From: an uncultured Eubacteriaceae bacterium
GTDB taxonomy: Bacteria; Bacillota; Clostridia; Eubacteriales; Eubacteriaceae
Assembly (NCBI GenBank): GCA_947625175.1
Contig: CANQNI010000017.1
Location: 1 to 14,312 of the forward strand
Direction: 5' to 3'
DNA: 14,312 bases
Shown here: positions 6,875 to 13,049 of the stretch, in pieces
How positions within the stretch are numbered: position 1 is the stretch's first letter
How the letters are laid out: every line of letters begins with the position of its first letter
The notes under the pieces: model-generated
Databases searched by the model: none
Seen by the model: the letters and a program-made list of their open reading frames with translations, nothing else
Told to the model about the DNA's origin: nothing
Program-made: the position numbers and the translations under genes

Positions 6875-8244
6875 TGAATAAAAAAATTCTTGTAATTGGA
6901 GCTGCTCGAAGTGGTCTAGCAGCTACCCGTTTATTATTAAATCACGGATATAGTGTTGTTTTAACCGATAATAGAGATCCTGAAGCTATTGCTAAAGAGT
7001 TTCCGATGATCGAACAGGATTTAAAAAAACTGGTGAATAAAAAAAATCAATCGTTAGAATTGGTTTTTGGGGAACAGATTAATCCGGAACGACTCAATGA
7101 ATTTGAGTTTATTGTAACCAGTCCTGGAGTTCCTGAAACTGTTCCAATAATTCAGGAAGCGGATAAAGCAGGCGTACAGATATTGGCTGAACCTGAACTA
7201 GCTTATCGTTTCTCTAAAACACCATTTATAGCTATTACCGGGACTAACGGAAAAACAACAACCACAACCTTGACAGGGGAAATTTTTAAAAATTCCGGTA
7301 GAGAGACTAAAGTAGTTGGTAATATCGGAGATGCTGTCAGTAATCATGTTGATAAAACAGATGAAAATGCGATTTTTGTCACAGAAATCGGTAGTTTTCA
7401 GTTGTCCAGATGTTATGATTTTAAGCCTGAAGGCTCTTTAATACTGAATATAACACCAGATCATCTTGATAGACATAAAACAATGCAGAACTATATTAAT
7501 GCTAAAGCTAGAATTTATCAGTCACAGGATGAAAATGATTTTGTCATTTTAAACCTGGATGATAAAAATACCAAAAATCTTGCTCAGAATAGTCCTGTAA
7601 AGAAATATTACATAAGTCTTAAACAGGAAGTAACTAATGGGGCTTATTTAAAAGATGGTCAATGTTATCTTAAAATTAACAATAAAACTATTCCTCTTAT
7701 CTCGCAGGAAGAAATAGCCATAAAGGGATTACATAACGTCCAAAACGTTCTGGGCGCCTCACTCCTGACTTACCTGGCTGGTGTTGACTTAAATGTTATT
7801 CAACAAACTCTTAAAGAATTTAAAGGTGTAGAACACAGACAGGAAGTAGTTGGTGAATTTAATGGGATTAAATATATCAACGATTCAAAAGGAACCAATA
7901 CAGATGCTGCTATTATCGCTATTGATGCTATGGATAGGCCTACTATCTTAATTGCAGGTGGTTATGATAAGAAGGAAGATTATACAAAATTTGCAAAAAA
8001 AATAAAAGAGAAGGTAAAACAGGTTATTCTACTAGGAGTAACCAAAGACGATATAAAAAATAGTTTAGAAAATGAAGATTATCATAACTATATCCTAACA
8101 GAAAGTTTTGAAGAAGCTGTGGCAACAGCCAAAGAAAATGCCCAAAATGGTGATGTTGTATTATTATCGCCTGCTTGTGCAAGTTGGGATATGTTCGATA
8201 ATTATGAACAAAGAGGAGAATTATTTAAACAATTAGTCAGGTAA
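6874..8244 (+). CDS. murD: UDP-N-acetylmuramoylalanine--D-glutamate ligase MurD
   Basis: MurD is the cytoplasmic ligase that adds D-glutamate to UDP-MurNAc-L-Ala using ATP. Start: the ATG at 6874 follows the mraY stop as TAATG and gives the expected Rossmann-like beginning MNKKILVIGAARSG; a TTG at 6844 in the same frame would only add residues inside mraY. The 456-residue product carries SPGVP (83-87), the P-loop GTNGKTTTT (123-131), Asn150, the Mg ligand Glu171, TPDHLDRH (194-201, His197), HNVQN (287-291), HRQE (321-324) and NDSKGTN (336-342). These line up with the invariant Mur ligase residues. SPACASWDMF (432-441) is a MurD C-terminal signature. One deviation is EIGSFQL (171-177), where most MurDs have E-x-S-S-F-Q-L. 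Length is typical (about 450). Confidence 0.97.
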   Translation: MNKKILVIGAARSGLAATRLLLNHGYSVVLTDNRDPEAIAKEFPMIEQDLKKLVNKKNQSLELVFGEQINPERLNEFEFIVTSPGVPETVPIIQEADKAGVQILAEPELAYRFSKTPFIAITGTNGKTTTTTLTGEIFKNSGRETKVVGNIGDAVSNHVDKTDENAIFVTEIGSFQLSRCYDFKPEGSLILNITPDHLDRHKTMQNYINAKARIYQSQDENDFVILNLDDKNTKNLAQNSPVKKYYISLKQEVTNGAYLKDGQCYLKINNKTIPLISQEEIAIKGLHNVQNVLGASLLTYLAGVDLNVIQQTLKEFKGVEHRQEVVGEFNGIKYINDSKGTNTDAAIIAIDAMDRPTILIAGGYDKKEDYTKFAKKIKEKVKQVILLGVTKDDIKNSLENEDYHNYILTESFEEAVATAKENAQNGDVVLLSPACASWDMFDNYEQRGELFKQLVR

Positions 8245-8252
8245 TTAGAAAC

Positions 8253-8257
8253 GAGGT
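8253..8257 (+). promoter_or_regulatory. Ribosome binding site deciding the ftsW TTG start
   Basis: GAGGT lies 4 bases before the TTG at 8262. The next in-frame ATG falls inside the first membrane helix (codon 30), so this site supports the TTG as the genuine start. Confidence 0.65.
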
Positions 8258-8261
8258 CATC

Positions 8262-9500
8262 TTGAAAAAGAAGAGAAGGAAAAAAGAAGGACGTATAGAT
8301 AGACCTTTCTTAATCACACTGCTATGTTTAATTGGAATAGGTCTGATTATGGTTTTTTCAGCCAGTATGTATTCCTCTACTGTAAGTGGATCAAGTGGCT
8401 CAGCCCAATTTTATAAACAATCCGCTTTTGCAATTGTTGGTCTTATCATTATGTTTGTTCTGAGTAAGATCAATTACCGGATTTTTTTAAAACCAGCTGT
8501 TTATAATAGTTTAATGGGAATTACCCTGATTCTACTTCTATGTTGTAAGATTCCAGGAATAGGTTATTCCGTTAACGGAGCTGAAAGATGGGTCAAAATC
8601 GGTTTTAGTTTTCAGCCATCTGAAATAGCTAAGATGACTGGAATTATTTATATTGCAGCTACTCTGGTTAACAAACCTGATATTATCAGTTCAAACTTTG
8701 GAAATAATCCAGGAACAAAACAATTATGGATCTATTGTTATTCCGTGATCGTTCTTACTTGTCTATTAATTGTAATAGAACCTTCCTTAAGTGCTACTTT
8801 AGTTATTGCTCTGGGTATGATGAGTGTTCTCTGGTACAGTGGTTTAAAGTTAAATCAGTTTATTCCATTTGCTACTATAGGTTTAATAGGTCTCTCTTTC
8901 TTTTTAACCGTTAGCTGGCGTTTAACCCGAATCTTATCTTTATTTGGCCATAGCGATGTTAACTGGCAGATAGACCAGTCCCTCGTTGCTTTTGGAAGCG
9001 GTGGTTTGTTTGGGGTTGGTCTGGGAAATGGAAAACAAAAACTTCTGTTTCTACCGGAAATTCAAAATGACTTTATCTTCGCTAATATCGGGGAAGAGTT
9101 TGGTCTGGTAGGTTGTTTAATTGTTTTACTCTTATATACCTATCTTATATACCGTGGCTTTATTATAGGATCCCACTGTAAGGACCGTTTTGGATTTCTC
9201 TATATCCTCAGCATTATGACCGTTTTAGGATTTCAGGTTTTTGTTAACGTAGCCGTAGCAACCCATACAATTCCAGTAACTGGGATGGCTTTACCCTTTA
9301 TTAGTTATGGTGGAACATCAATTGTTATTCTTCTGACTACTATTGGACCAGTCCTTAATATTTCCCGTACGGTTAAACTGGTAAGTAAACGTAAGAAAGT
9401 AAAGAAAAAAGTAAATGAAAATTCTAATGGCAGCAGGCGGAACCGGAGGTCATATATATCCGGGAATAGCAATATCAGAAGAACTAAAGAATACATTTGA
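8262..9500 (+). CDS. ftsW: SEDS-family lipid II polymerase FtsW/SpoVE
   Basis: FtsW is the membrane peptidoglycan glycosyltransferase that polymerises lipid II at the septum together with its class B transpeptidase partner, probably the PASTA protein encoded upstream. The 412-residue product has a basic N-terminus, about ten hydrophobic segments, and the SEDS motifs NGAERW (105-110), QPSEIAK (118-124, Glu121/Lys124), GVGLGNGKQK (251-260) and LPEIQNDFIFA (264-274). Asp270 corresponds to the catalytic Asp, and PFISYGGTS (345-353) is the family signature. The block usually read as (E/Q)PDLGT is EPSLSAT here (173-179). The start is TTG, fixed by a GAGGT SD. The last 29 codons, a basic Arg/Lys-rich tail, overlap murG by 86 bases in another frame. 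SpoVE and FtsW cannot be separated by sequence alone. Confidence 0.94.
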   Translation: MKKKRRKKEGRIDRPFLITLLCLIGIGLIMVFSASMYSSTVSGSSGSAQFYKQSAFAIVGLIIMFVLSKINYRIFLKPAVYNSLMGITLILLLCCKIPGIGYSVNGAERWVKIGFSFQPSEIAKMTGIIYIAATLVNKPDIISSNFGNNPGTKQLWIYCYSVIVLTCLLIVIEPSLSATLVIALGMMSVLWYSGLKLNQFIPFATIGLIGLSFFLTVSWRLTRILSLFGHSDVNWQIDQSLVAFGSGGLFGVGLGNGKQKLLFLPEIQNDFIFANIGEEFGLVGCLIVLLLYTYLIYRGFIIGSHCKDRFGFLYILSIMTVLGFQVFVNVAVATHTIPVTGMALPFISYGGTSIVILLTTIGPVLNISRTVKLVSKRKKVKKKVNENSNGSRRNRRSYISGNSNIRRTKEYI

Positions 9501-10545
9501 TAACCCTGAAATAATCTTTATTGGTTCCTATGTTGGAATGGAAAAAGATATTGTTCCACAGGCAGGTTATGAACTCAAATTAATTAGAGCTCGAGGGTTT
9601 GAAAGGGGTTTTTCCAGAGAAACACTCTCAGCTATTAAAGGTATTTTTGATTCCTTAAGTGATGCTAGAAAATTATTAAAGGAAGAAAAACCAGATCTGG
9701 TTATAGGAACTGGTGGTTTTACCTGTGCTATGCTGTTGTTTTGCGCCTCTCTAATGGGAATTCCTACTATGATTCATGAACAGAATGCCTATCCTGGACG
9801 AAGTAACCGTTTGATGGGACATTTTGTCGATAGAATAGGAATTAGTTTTATTGATGCTCAGGATTATTTTGATAATAATAAAACGTTTCTGGCCGGAAAT
9901 CCAATTAGAGATGAATTTAAAAACTTAGATAGAGCAAAAGCAAGAAAAAAACTAAATCTTGATGAAGAAGATCAGTTAATCATTTTTATGGGTGGTTCAC
10001 AGGGAGCTGAAGCTATTAATGAAGCTGCTCTTTATATCTTAAAGAATTATAAAAATGATAATGCTATTTATTATTTATTAGCGGGAAAAGACCAGGCTCA
10101 AAAATTAGAAGAGAAAGTTAAAACGCTTGTAATAGATCCGGATAGAGTTAAAATATTTGGTTATTATAATGATATGTCTAGTCTGCTGGCAGCTGGAGAT
10201 TTAATTGTTAGCCGGTCTGGAGCAATGAGCATTACTGAAATTGCAGCTAGTGGGATTCCCTCTATATTAATTCCTTATCCAAAAGCAGCTGGTGATCATC
10301 AAACCTATAATGCTCAGGTTTTAAGTAATGCTAAAGCAGCACTACTAATCCAGGAAGAAAATCTAACAGGGGAGCGCTTGCTTAAAGCCTTTAAACTAAT
10401 TTTGGAAGATCCTCAAGTTCTAGAGGCCATGCGAAATAATGCTTATAACCAGCGTATCCTAGATGCGGATCAACGCTTTTGTAATGAGGCGTACCAACTT
10501 GTCGAAAAAACTAAGAAAAAGTCAACGAAGAAAGCTCAGACGTAA
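9415..10545 (+). CDS. murG: UDP-N-acetylglucosamine--lipid I N-acetylglucosaminyltransferase MurG
   Basis: MurG is a peripheral membrane GT-B glycosyltransferase that adds GlcNAc to lipid I to form lipid II. The 376-residue product has the N-terminal glycine loop AAGGTGGHIYP (6-16) and GTGGF (98-102), followed by HEQNAYPG (121-128). The C-terminal domain has FMGGSQGA (191-198), SRSGAMSITEIAASG (266-280) and IPYPKAAGDHQTYNA (286-300), which bind UDP-GlcNAc. The glycine loop begins at codon 6, so the ATG at 9415 must be the start even though it lies 86 bases inside ftsW. No strong SD is present, only an A/G-rich stretch, so coupling to ftsW translation is likely. The last residues (KTKKKSTKKAQT) form a Lys-rich tail beyond the usual fold. 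Length is slightly above the common 355-365. Confidence 0.97.
   Translation: MKILMAAGGTGGHIYPGIAISEELKNTFDNPEIIFIGSYVGMEKDIVPQAGYELKLIRARGFERGFSRETLSAIKGIFDSLSDARKLLKEEKPDLVIGTGGFTCAMLLFCASLMGIPTMIHEQNAYPGRSNRLMGHFVDRIGISFIDAQDYFDNNKTFLAGNPIRDEFKNLDRAKARKKLNLDEEDQLIIFMGGSQGAEAINEAALYILKNYKNDNAIYYLLAGKDQAQKLEEKVKTLVIDPDRVKIFGYYNDMSSLLAAGDLIVSRSGAMSITEIAASGIPSILIPYPKAAGDHQTYNAQVLSNAKAALLIQEENLTGERLLKAFKLILEDPQVLEAMRNNAYNQRILDADQRFCNEAYQLVEKTKKKSTKKAQT
10486..10489 (+). promoter_or_regulatory. Ribosome binding site supporting a TTG start for divIB
   Basis: GAGG lies 9 bases before the TTG at 10499. The two upstream in-frame ATGs (10463 and 10484) have no SD-like sequence at a useful distance. 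The site is inside murG coding sequence, so it could be chance. Confidence 0.45.
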
Positions 10546-11281
10546 AAAGAAAAATTTCCGCATTCTGAGGCAAACTACTGTATTTTTTATTATTGTCGCT
10601 CTGATTTCAGTTGTTGGATATATTGCGTATATGTCGGTAACAACCGGAATGTTTGGGGTTTCAGAAATACAGGTGGAAGGAACAGAAATACTTACTAATG
10701 ATCAGATAGTAGAAGCCTCAGGAATCCAAGAAGGAGAGAATATTTTTCTTCTGAATCTGAATAATATTCGTTTTAATATAAATAAAGTCGTTTCTGCTAA
10801 AAATATATATATCCGAAAAGTTCTACCAAATAAAATAATAATTTCAATTGAAGAAAATCAACCGATTGGTATCTTTAGCCAGGAGGGACAAAATTATTAT
10901 ATTGACAGTGATGGCAGATTAATGGAAATAACAGAAGAACTGGGCAAAGATGATACACCAATACTTTCCGGTTTTTCTAAAGTAGAATTTGGTGATACAG
11001 GTCAGAAAGTAAATGTAGAACCGAATTATAAATTCGAACAAATTCTAAATATGTTAAAGTTGTTTGAACAAAATAACCTACTAGGGCAATTATCTGAAAT
11101 TTCTTTAACCAAAGATAATAATTACCGGATAATAACCAAACGCGGTGTGGTCTTTACAGTAAAGAATTTTAGTAATCTACAGGAATACTTTAACTATGTT
11201 AGTTCAGTTATTGAAAATGGCGAAATGAATCAGGATATTAATTTTGCAATTGGAAATAATCCGATAAAAAAACCTAGATAA
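10499..11281 (+). CDS. divIB: Cell division protein DivIB/FtsQ
   Basis: DivIB is a bitopic divisome protein that binds FtsL and DivIC and helps regulate septal synthesis. With the TTG start the product is 260 residues: a very basic cytoplasmic tail (1-24, MSKKLRKSQRRKLRRKKK region), one membrane helix (about 26-45), and a POTRA domain (about 52-120) with VSEIQVEGTEILT (54-66) and LPNKIIISIEENQP (109-122). The typical 'R-x-x-P-x-x-I-x-I-x-I-x-E' block is clear as RKVLPNKIIISIEE. The DivIB/FtsQ beta domain follows, including YYIDSDGRLM (133-142). Start choice: GAGG favours TTG 10499; ATG 10463 or 10484 would add 12 or 5 residues. Overlap with murG is 47 bases (83 from 10463). Position between murG and ftsZ is standard, although ftsA does not follow. 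Confidence 0.9.
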   Translation: MSKKLRKSQRRKLRRKKKNFRILRQTTVFFIIVALISVVGYIAYMSVTTGMFGVSEIQVEGTEILTNDQIVEASGIQEGENIFLLNLNNIRFNINKVVSAKNIYIRKVLPNKIIISIEENQPIGIFSQEGQNYYIDSDGRLMEITEELGKDDTPILSGFSKVEFGDTGQKVNVEPNYKFEQILNMLKLFEQNNLLGQLSEISLTKDNNYRIITKRGVVFTVKNFSNLQEYFNYVSSVIENGEMNQDINFAIGNNPIKKPR

Positions 11282-11401
11282 ATTTTGTTTATTCGTATTT
11301 TTTATAGAAAAATTGTTTAATAACATTTATACTAATATTGTCTAAATATAGGGAGACTATTAGAAATTTCATAAGTAAAAAGTTATTAGGGGAGGATACT
11401 C
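11282..11401 (+). promoter_or_regulatory. Leader region upstream of ftsZ, with strong Shine-Dalgarno site
   Basis: This 120-base gap is the largest within the plus-strand cluster and ends in GGGGAGG (11389-11395), 6 bases before the TTG start of ftsZ; it is the best SD in the window. TATACT (11328-11333) is a 5 of 6 match to a -10 box, but the sequence 17 bases upstream is a poor -35. A separate ftsZ promoter is likely from spacing, yet I cannot point to one with confidence. No terminator-like hairpin with a GC stem is present. Confidence 0.5.
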
Positions 11402-12487
11402 TTGATTGAATTAGATAATTTCGACAGTAATTCAGCACGAATTCGTGTTGTAGGCGTTGGTGGTGGCGGTAACAATGCTGTTAATCGTATGATCGAACAG
11501 GGACTTAAAGGCGTTGACTTTATAGCAATGAATACAGACAACCAAGCACTAGCTCTAACTCTAGCAGAAAAGAGATTACAGATTGGTGAAAAAACAACTA
11601 GTGGTTTAGGTTGTGGTGGTAACCCTGAAATTGGTCAGAAATCAGCTGAAGAAAGTCGTGAAGCCATCCAAGAATTAATTCAGGATACAGATCTACTCTT
11701 TATAACTGCCGGAATGGGTGGTGGAACTGGTTCTGGGGCTGCGCCTATAATAGCAAAAATTGCCCGTGAATTAGGAATTTTAACCATTGGTGTTGTTACA
11801 AAACCATTCTCATTTGAAGGAAAAGTACGTATGCGGAATGCTCAGATTGCCAGTGGATTCCTTCAAGATAATGTTGATGCTCTGGTTACTATTCCTAATG
11901 ATAGACTTCTTAAAATGGCCGATAAATCAACTTCACTCCGAGATGCCTTTAAATTAGCAGATGATGTTTTATTACAAGGGGTAAAAAGTATCTCTGATCT
12001 AATATCCATGCCAGGACTAGTTAGTCTTGATTTTGCTGATGTCCGTACTATTATGCAGGATGCAGGTCTGGCACACATGGGGGTTGGTTACGGATCAGGT
12101 GAAAATAGAGCTGAAGAAGCTGCTGAAGAAGCTATTAAAAGCCCATTACTGGAAACTGAAATCGATGGAGCTACCGGTGTTCTTCTTAATATTACAGCTG
12201 GTGAAGACCTGTCTCTCTTTGAAGTAGATAGAGCTGCTACTATTGCTAGAGAAGCCAGTGACGAGGATGCTAATGTTATCTTTGGGGCTACTATTGATGA
12301 AACACTGGGAGATAATATTCAGGTTACTGTTATAGCAACTGGATTCTTACCACCAGATCAAATACAGGAAAAGAAAGCTCAAAAAGAAAGAGAAGAAAGA
12401 AAAGATTCTGGACGTGACCAGGGTAGATCGGAAAGAGGATCAATCCCAATTCCAGATTTCTTATCGGGTAGAAACAATAATAATTAA
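11402..12487 (+). CDS. ftsZ: Cell division protein FtsZ
   Basis: FtsZ is the tubulin-like GTPase that forms the cytokinetic ring. The 361-residue product has [13 protein letters not shown] (18-30), NTDNQAL (44-50), the tubulin signature GGGTGSG (106-112), KPFSFEG (134-140) and IPNDRLL (164-170) at the expected places. In the T7 loop, which reaches the GTP of the next subunit, Asp210 and Asp213 are kept in SLDFADV, but the usual Asn of N-L-D-F-A-D is Ser208. A short charged linker (about 319-345, rich in Glu, Arg and Lys) leads to the C-terminal peptide SIPIPDFL (347-354), similar to the I-P-x-F-L consensus that binds anchors such as FtsA or SepF. The start is TTG with a GGGGAGG SD. ftsA is not next to it, so the membrane anchor must be elsewhere. 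The stop shares a base with the next ATG (TAATG). Confidence 0.98.
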   Translation: MIELDNFDSNSARIRVVGVGGGGNNAVNRMIEQGLKGVDFIAMNTDNQALALTLAEKRLQIGEKTTSGLGCGGNPEIGQKSAEESREAIQELIQDTDLLFITAGMGGGTGSGAAPIIAKIARELGILTIGVVTKPFSFEGKVRMRNAQIASGFLQDNVDALVTIPNDRLLKMADKSTSLRDAFKLADDVLLQGVKSISDLISMPGLVSLDFADVRTIMQDAGLAHMGVGYGSGENRAEEAAEEAIKSPLLETEIDGATGVLLNITAGEDLSLFEVDRAATIAREASDEDANVIFGATIDETLGDNIQVTVIATGFLPPDQIQEKKAQKEREERKDSGRDQGRSERGSIPIPDFLSGRNNNN

Positions 12488-13020
12488 TGGCTAGTAAAGA
12501 AAAGACAATAAACGAAAAGCTATTATATAACGGGCGTATTCTTAGTCTTTATGTTAATGAGGTTGAATTACCAAATGGAAAAACTTCCCTTCGGGAAGTG
12601 GTAAAACATAAAGATGGAGCTGGAATTTTAACATTAGATAACAATGAATTTATTTTTGTTAAACAGTTTAGATATGCTGTTGGAAAAGAAATGTTGGAAA
12701 TACCAGCAGGTCTTGTTGAAAAAGGTGAAGATCCAAAAGAAACGGCAATTCGGGAATTACAGGAAGAAGTTGGATTAAAACCACTTGATATTAAACAAAT
12801 TTTAAAAATACTACCTTCACCTGGATTTACGGATGAAACGACCTTTATTTTCTTTACTTCTAAGTTTGAAAATCACAAATTAAAAGCAGATGATGATGAG
12901 TTTCTTACTATCATTCGAATTCCTGTTGATGAAGTTAGGAAATTATATAAACAAGGTTTTTTTGAAGACGCCAAAACAGTTAGCGCACTAGGTTATTATT
13001 TTAGTGAAATACAGAAGTGA
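12487..13020 (+). CDS. Nudix hydrolase, ADP-ribose pyrophosphatase type
   Basis: The 177-residue product is a full Nudix protein. The Nudix box G-x5-E-x7-R-E-x2-E-E-x-G is complete at Gly75, Glu81, Arg89, Glu90, Glu93, Glu94 and Gly96; these hold the Mg ions that cleave an X-linked nucleoside diphosphate. EIPAGLVE (71-78) just before the helix and SPGFTDE (111-117) about 15 residues after it are the marks of the ADP-ribose pyrophosphatase subgroup (NudF/YqkG-like), which splits ADP-ribose into AMP and ribose 5-phosphate. Substrate is an inference from these motifs. The ATG overlaps the ftsZ stop by one base and lacks a good SD, so its expression is tied to ftsZ. A metabolic clean-up enzyme in this place is not part of the classic dcw set. 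Its stop codon lies inside the terminator stem. Confidence 0.92.
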   Translation: MASKEKTINEKLLYNGRILSLYVNEVELPNGKTSLREVVKHKDGAGILTLDNNEFIFVKQFRYAVGKEMLEIPAGLVEKGEDPKETAIRELQEEVGLKPLDIKQILKILPSPGFTDETTFIFFTSKFENHKLKADDDEFLTIIRIPVDEVRKLYKQGFFEDAKTVSALGYYFSEIQK

Positions 13021-13042
13021 TCGTTTTAACGGTCACTTTTTC
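13015..13042 (+). terminator. Intrinsic terminator at the end of the dcw/Nudix transcript
   Basis: AAGTGATCGTT (13015-13025) pairs with AACGGTCACTT (13028-13038), with one G-T wobble and otherwise complete complementarity; in practice about 10 pairs close a TTTA loop. A run of five T (13037-13041) overlaps the last stem bases. The left arm includes the TGA stop of the Nudix gene. The lysA ATG follows 8 bases after the hairpin region, so termination here would separate lysA from the ftsZ transcript unless there is read-through. Confidence 0.8.
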
Positions 13043-13049
13043 TAATTTT

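Noticed and set aside
8726..8914. Short plus-strand open frame within ftsW
   Set aside because: It lies entirely inside ftsW, and its Phe/Tyr/Ser/Arg-rich product is typical of an out-of-frame read of membrane protein DNA.
9305..9496. Minus-strand open frame across the ftsW/murG junction
   Set aside because: It is a shadow of two solid genes, with no SD and no domain.
11297..11313. Hairpin ATTTTT-TATAG-AAAAAT after divIB as a terminator
   Set aside because: The stem is only six A-T pairs and no T run follows, so it is not a credible intrinsic terminator.
11351..11356. GGGAGA before ftsZ as an SD for a small leader peptide
   Set aside because: No ATG, GTG or TTG with an open frame follows at a suitable distance.
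11863..12227. Minus-strand frame 11863-12078 and plus-strand frame 12027-12227
   Set aside because: Both lie inside ftsZ, in other frames, and have no recognisable protein features.
13021..13049. Lysine riboswitch upstream of lysA
   Set aside because: Only 29 bases separate the Nudix stop and the lysA ATG, far too short for the L-box; the sequence is a simple terminator hairpin.
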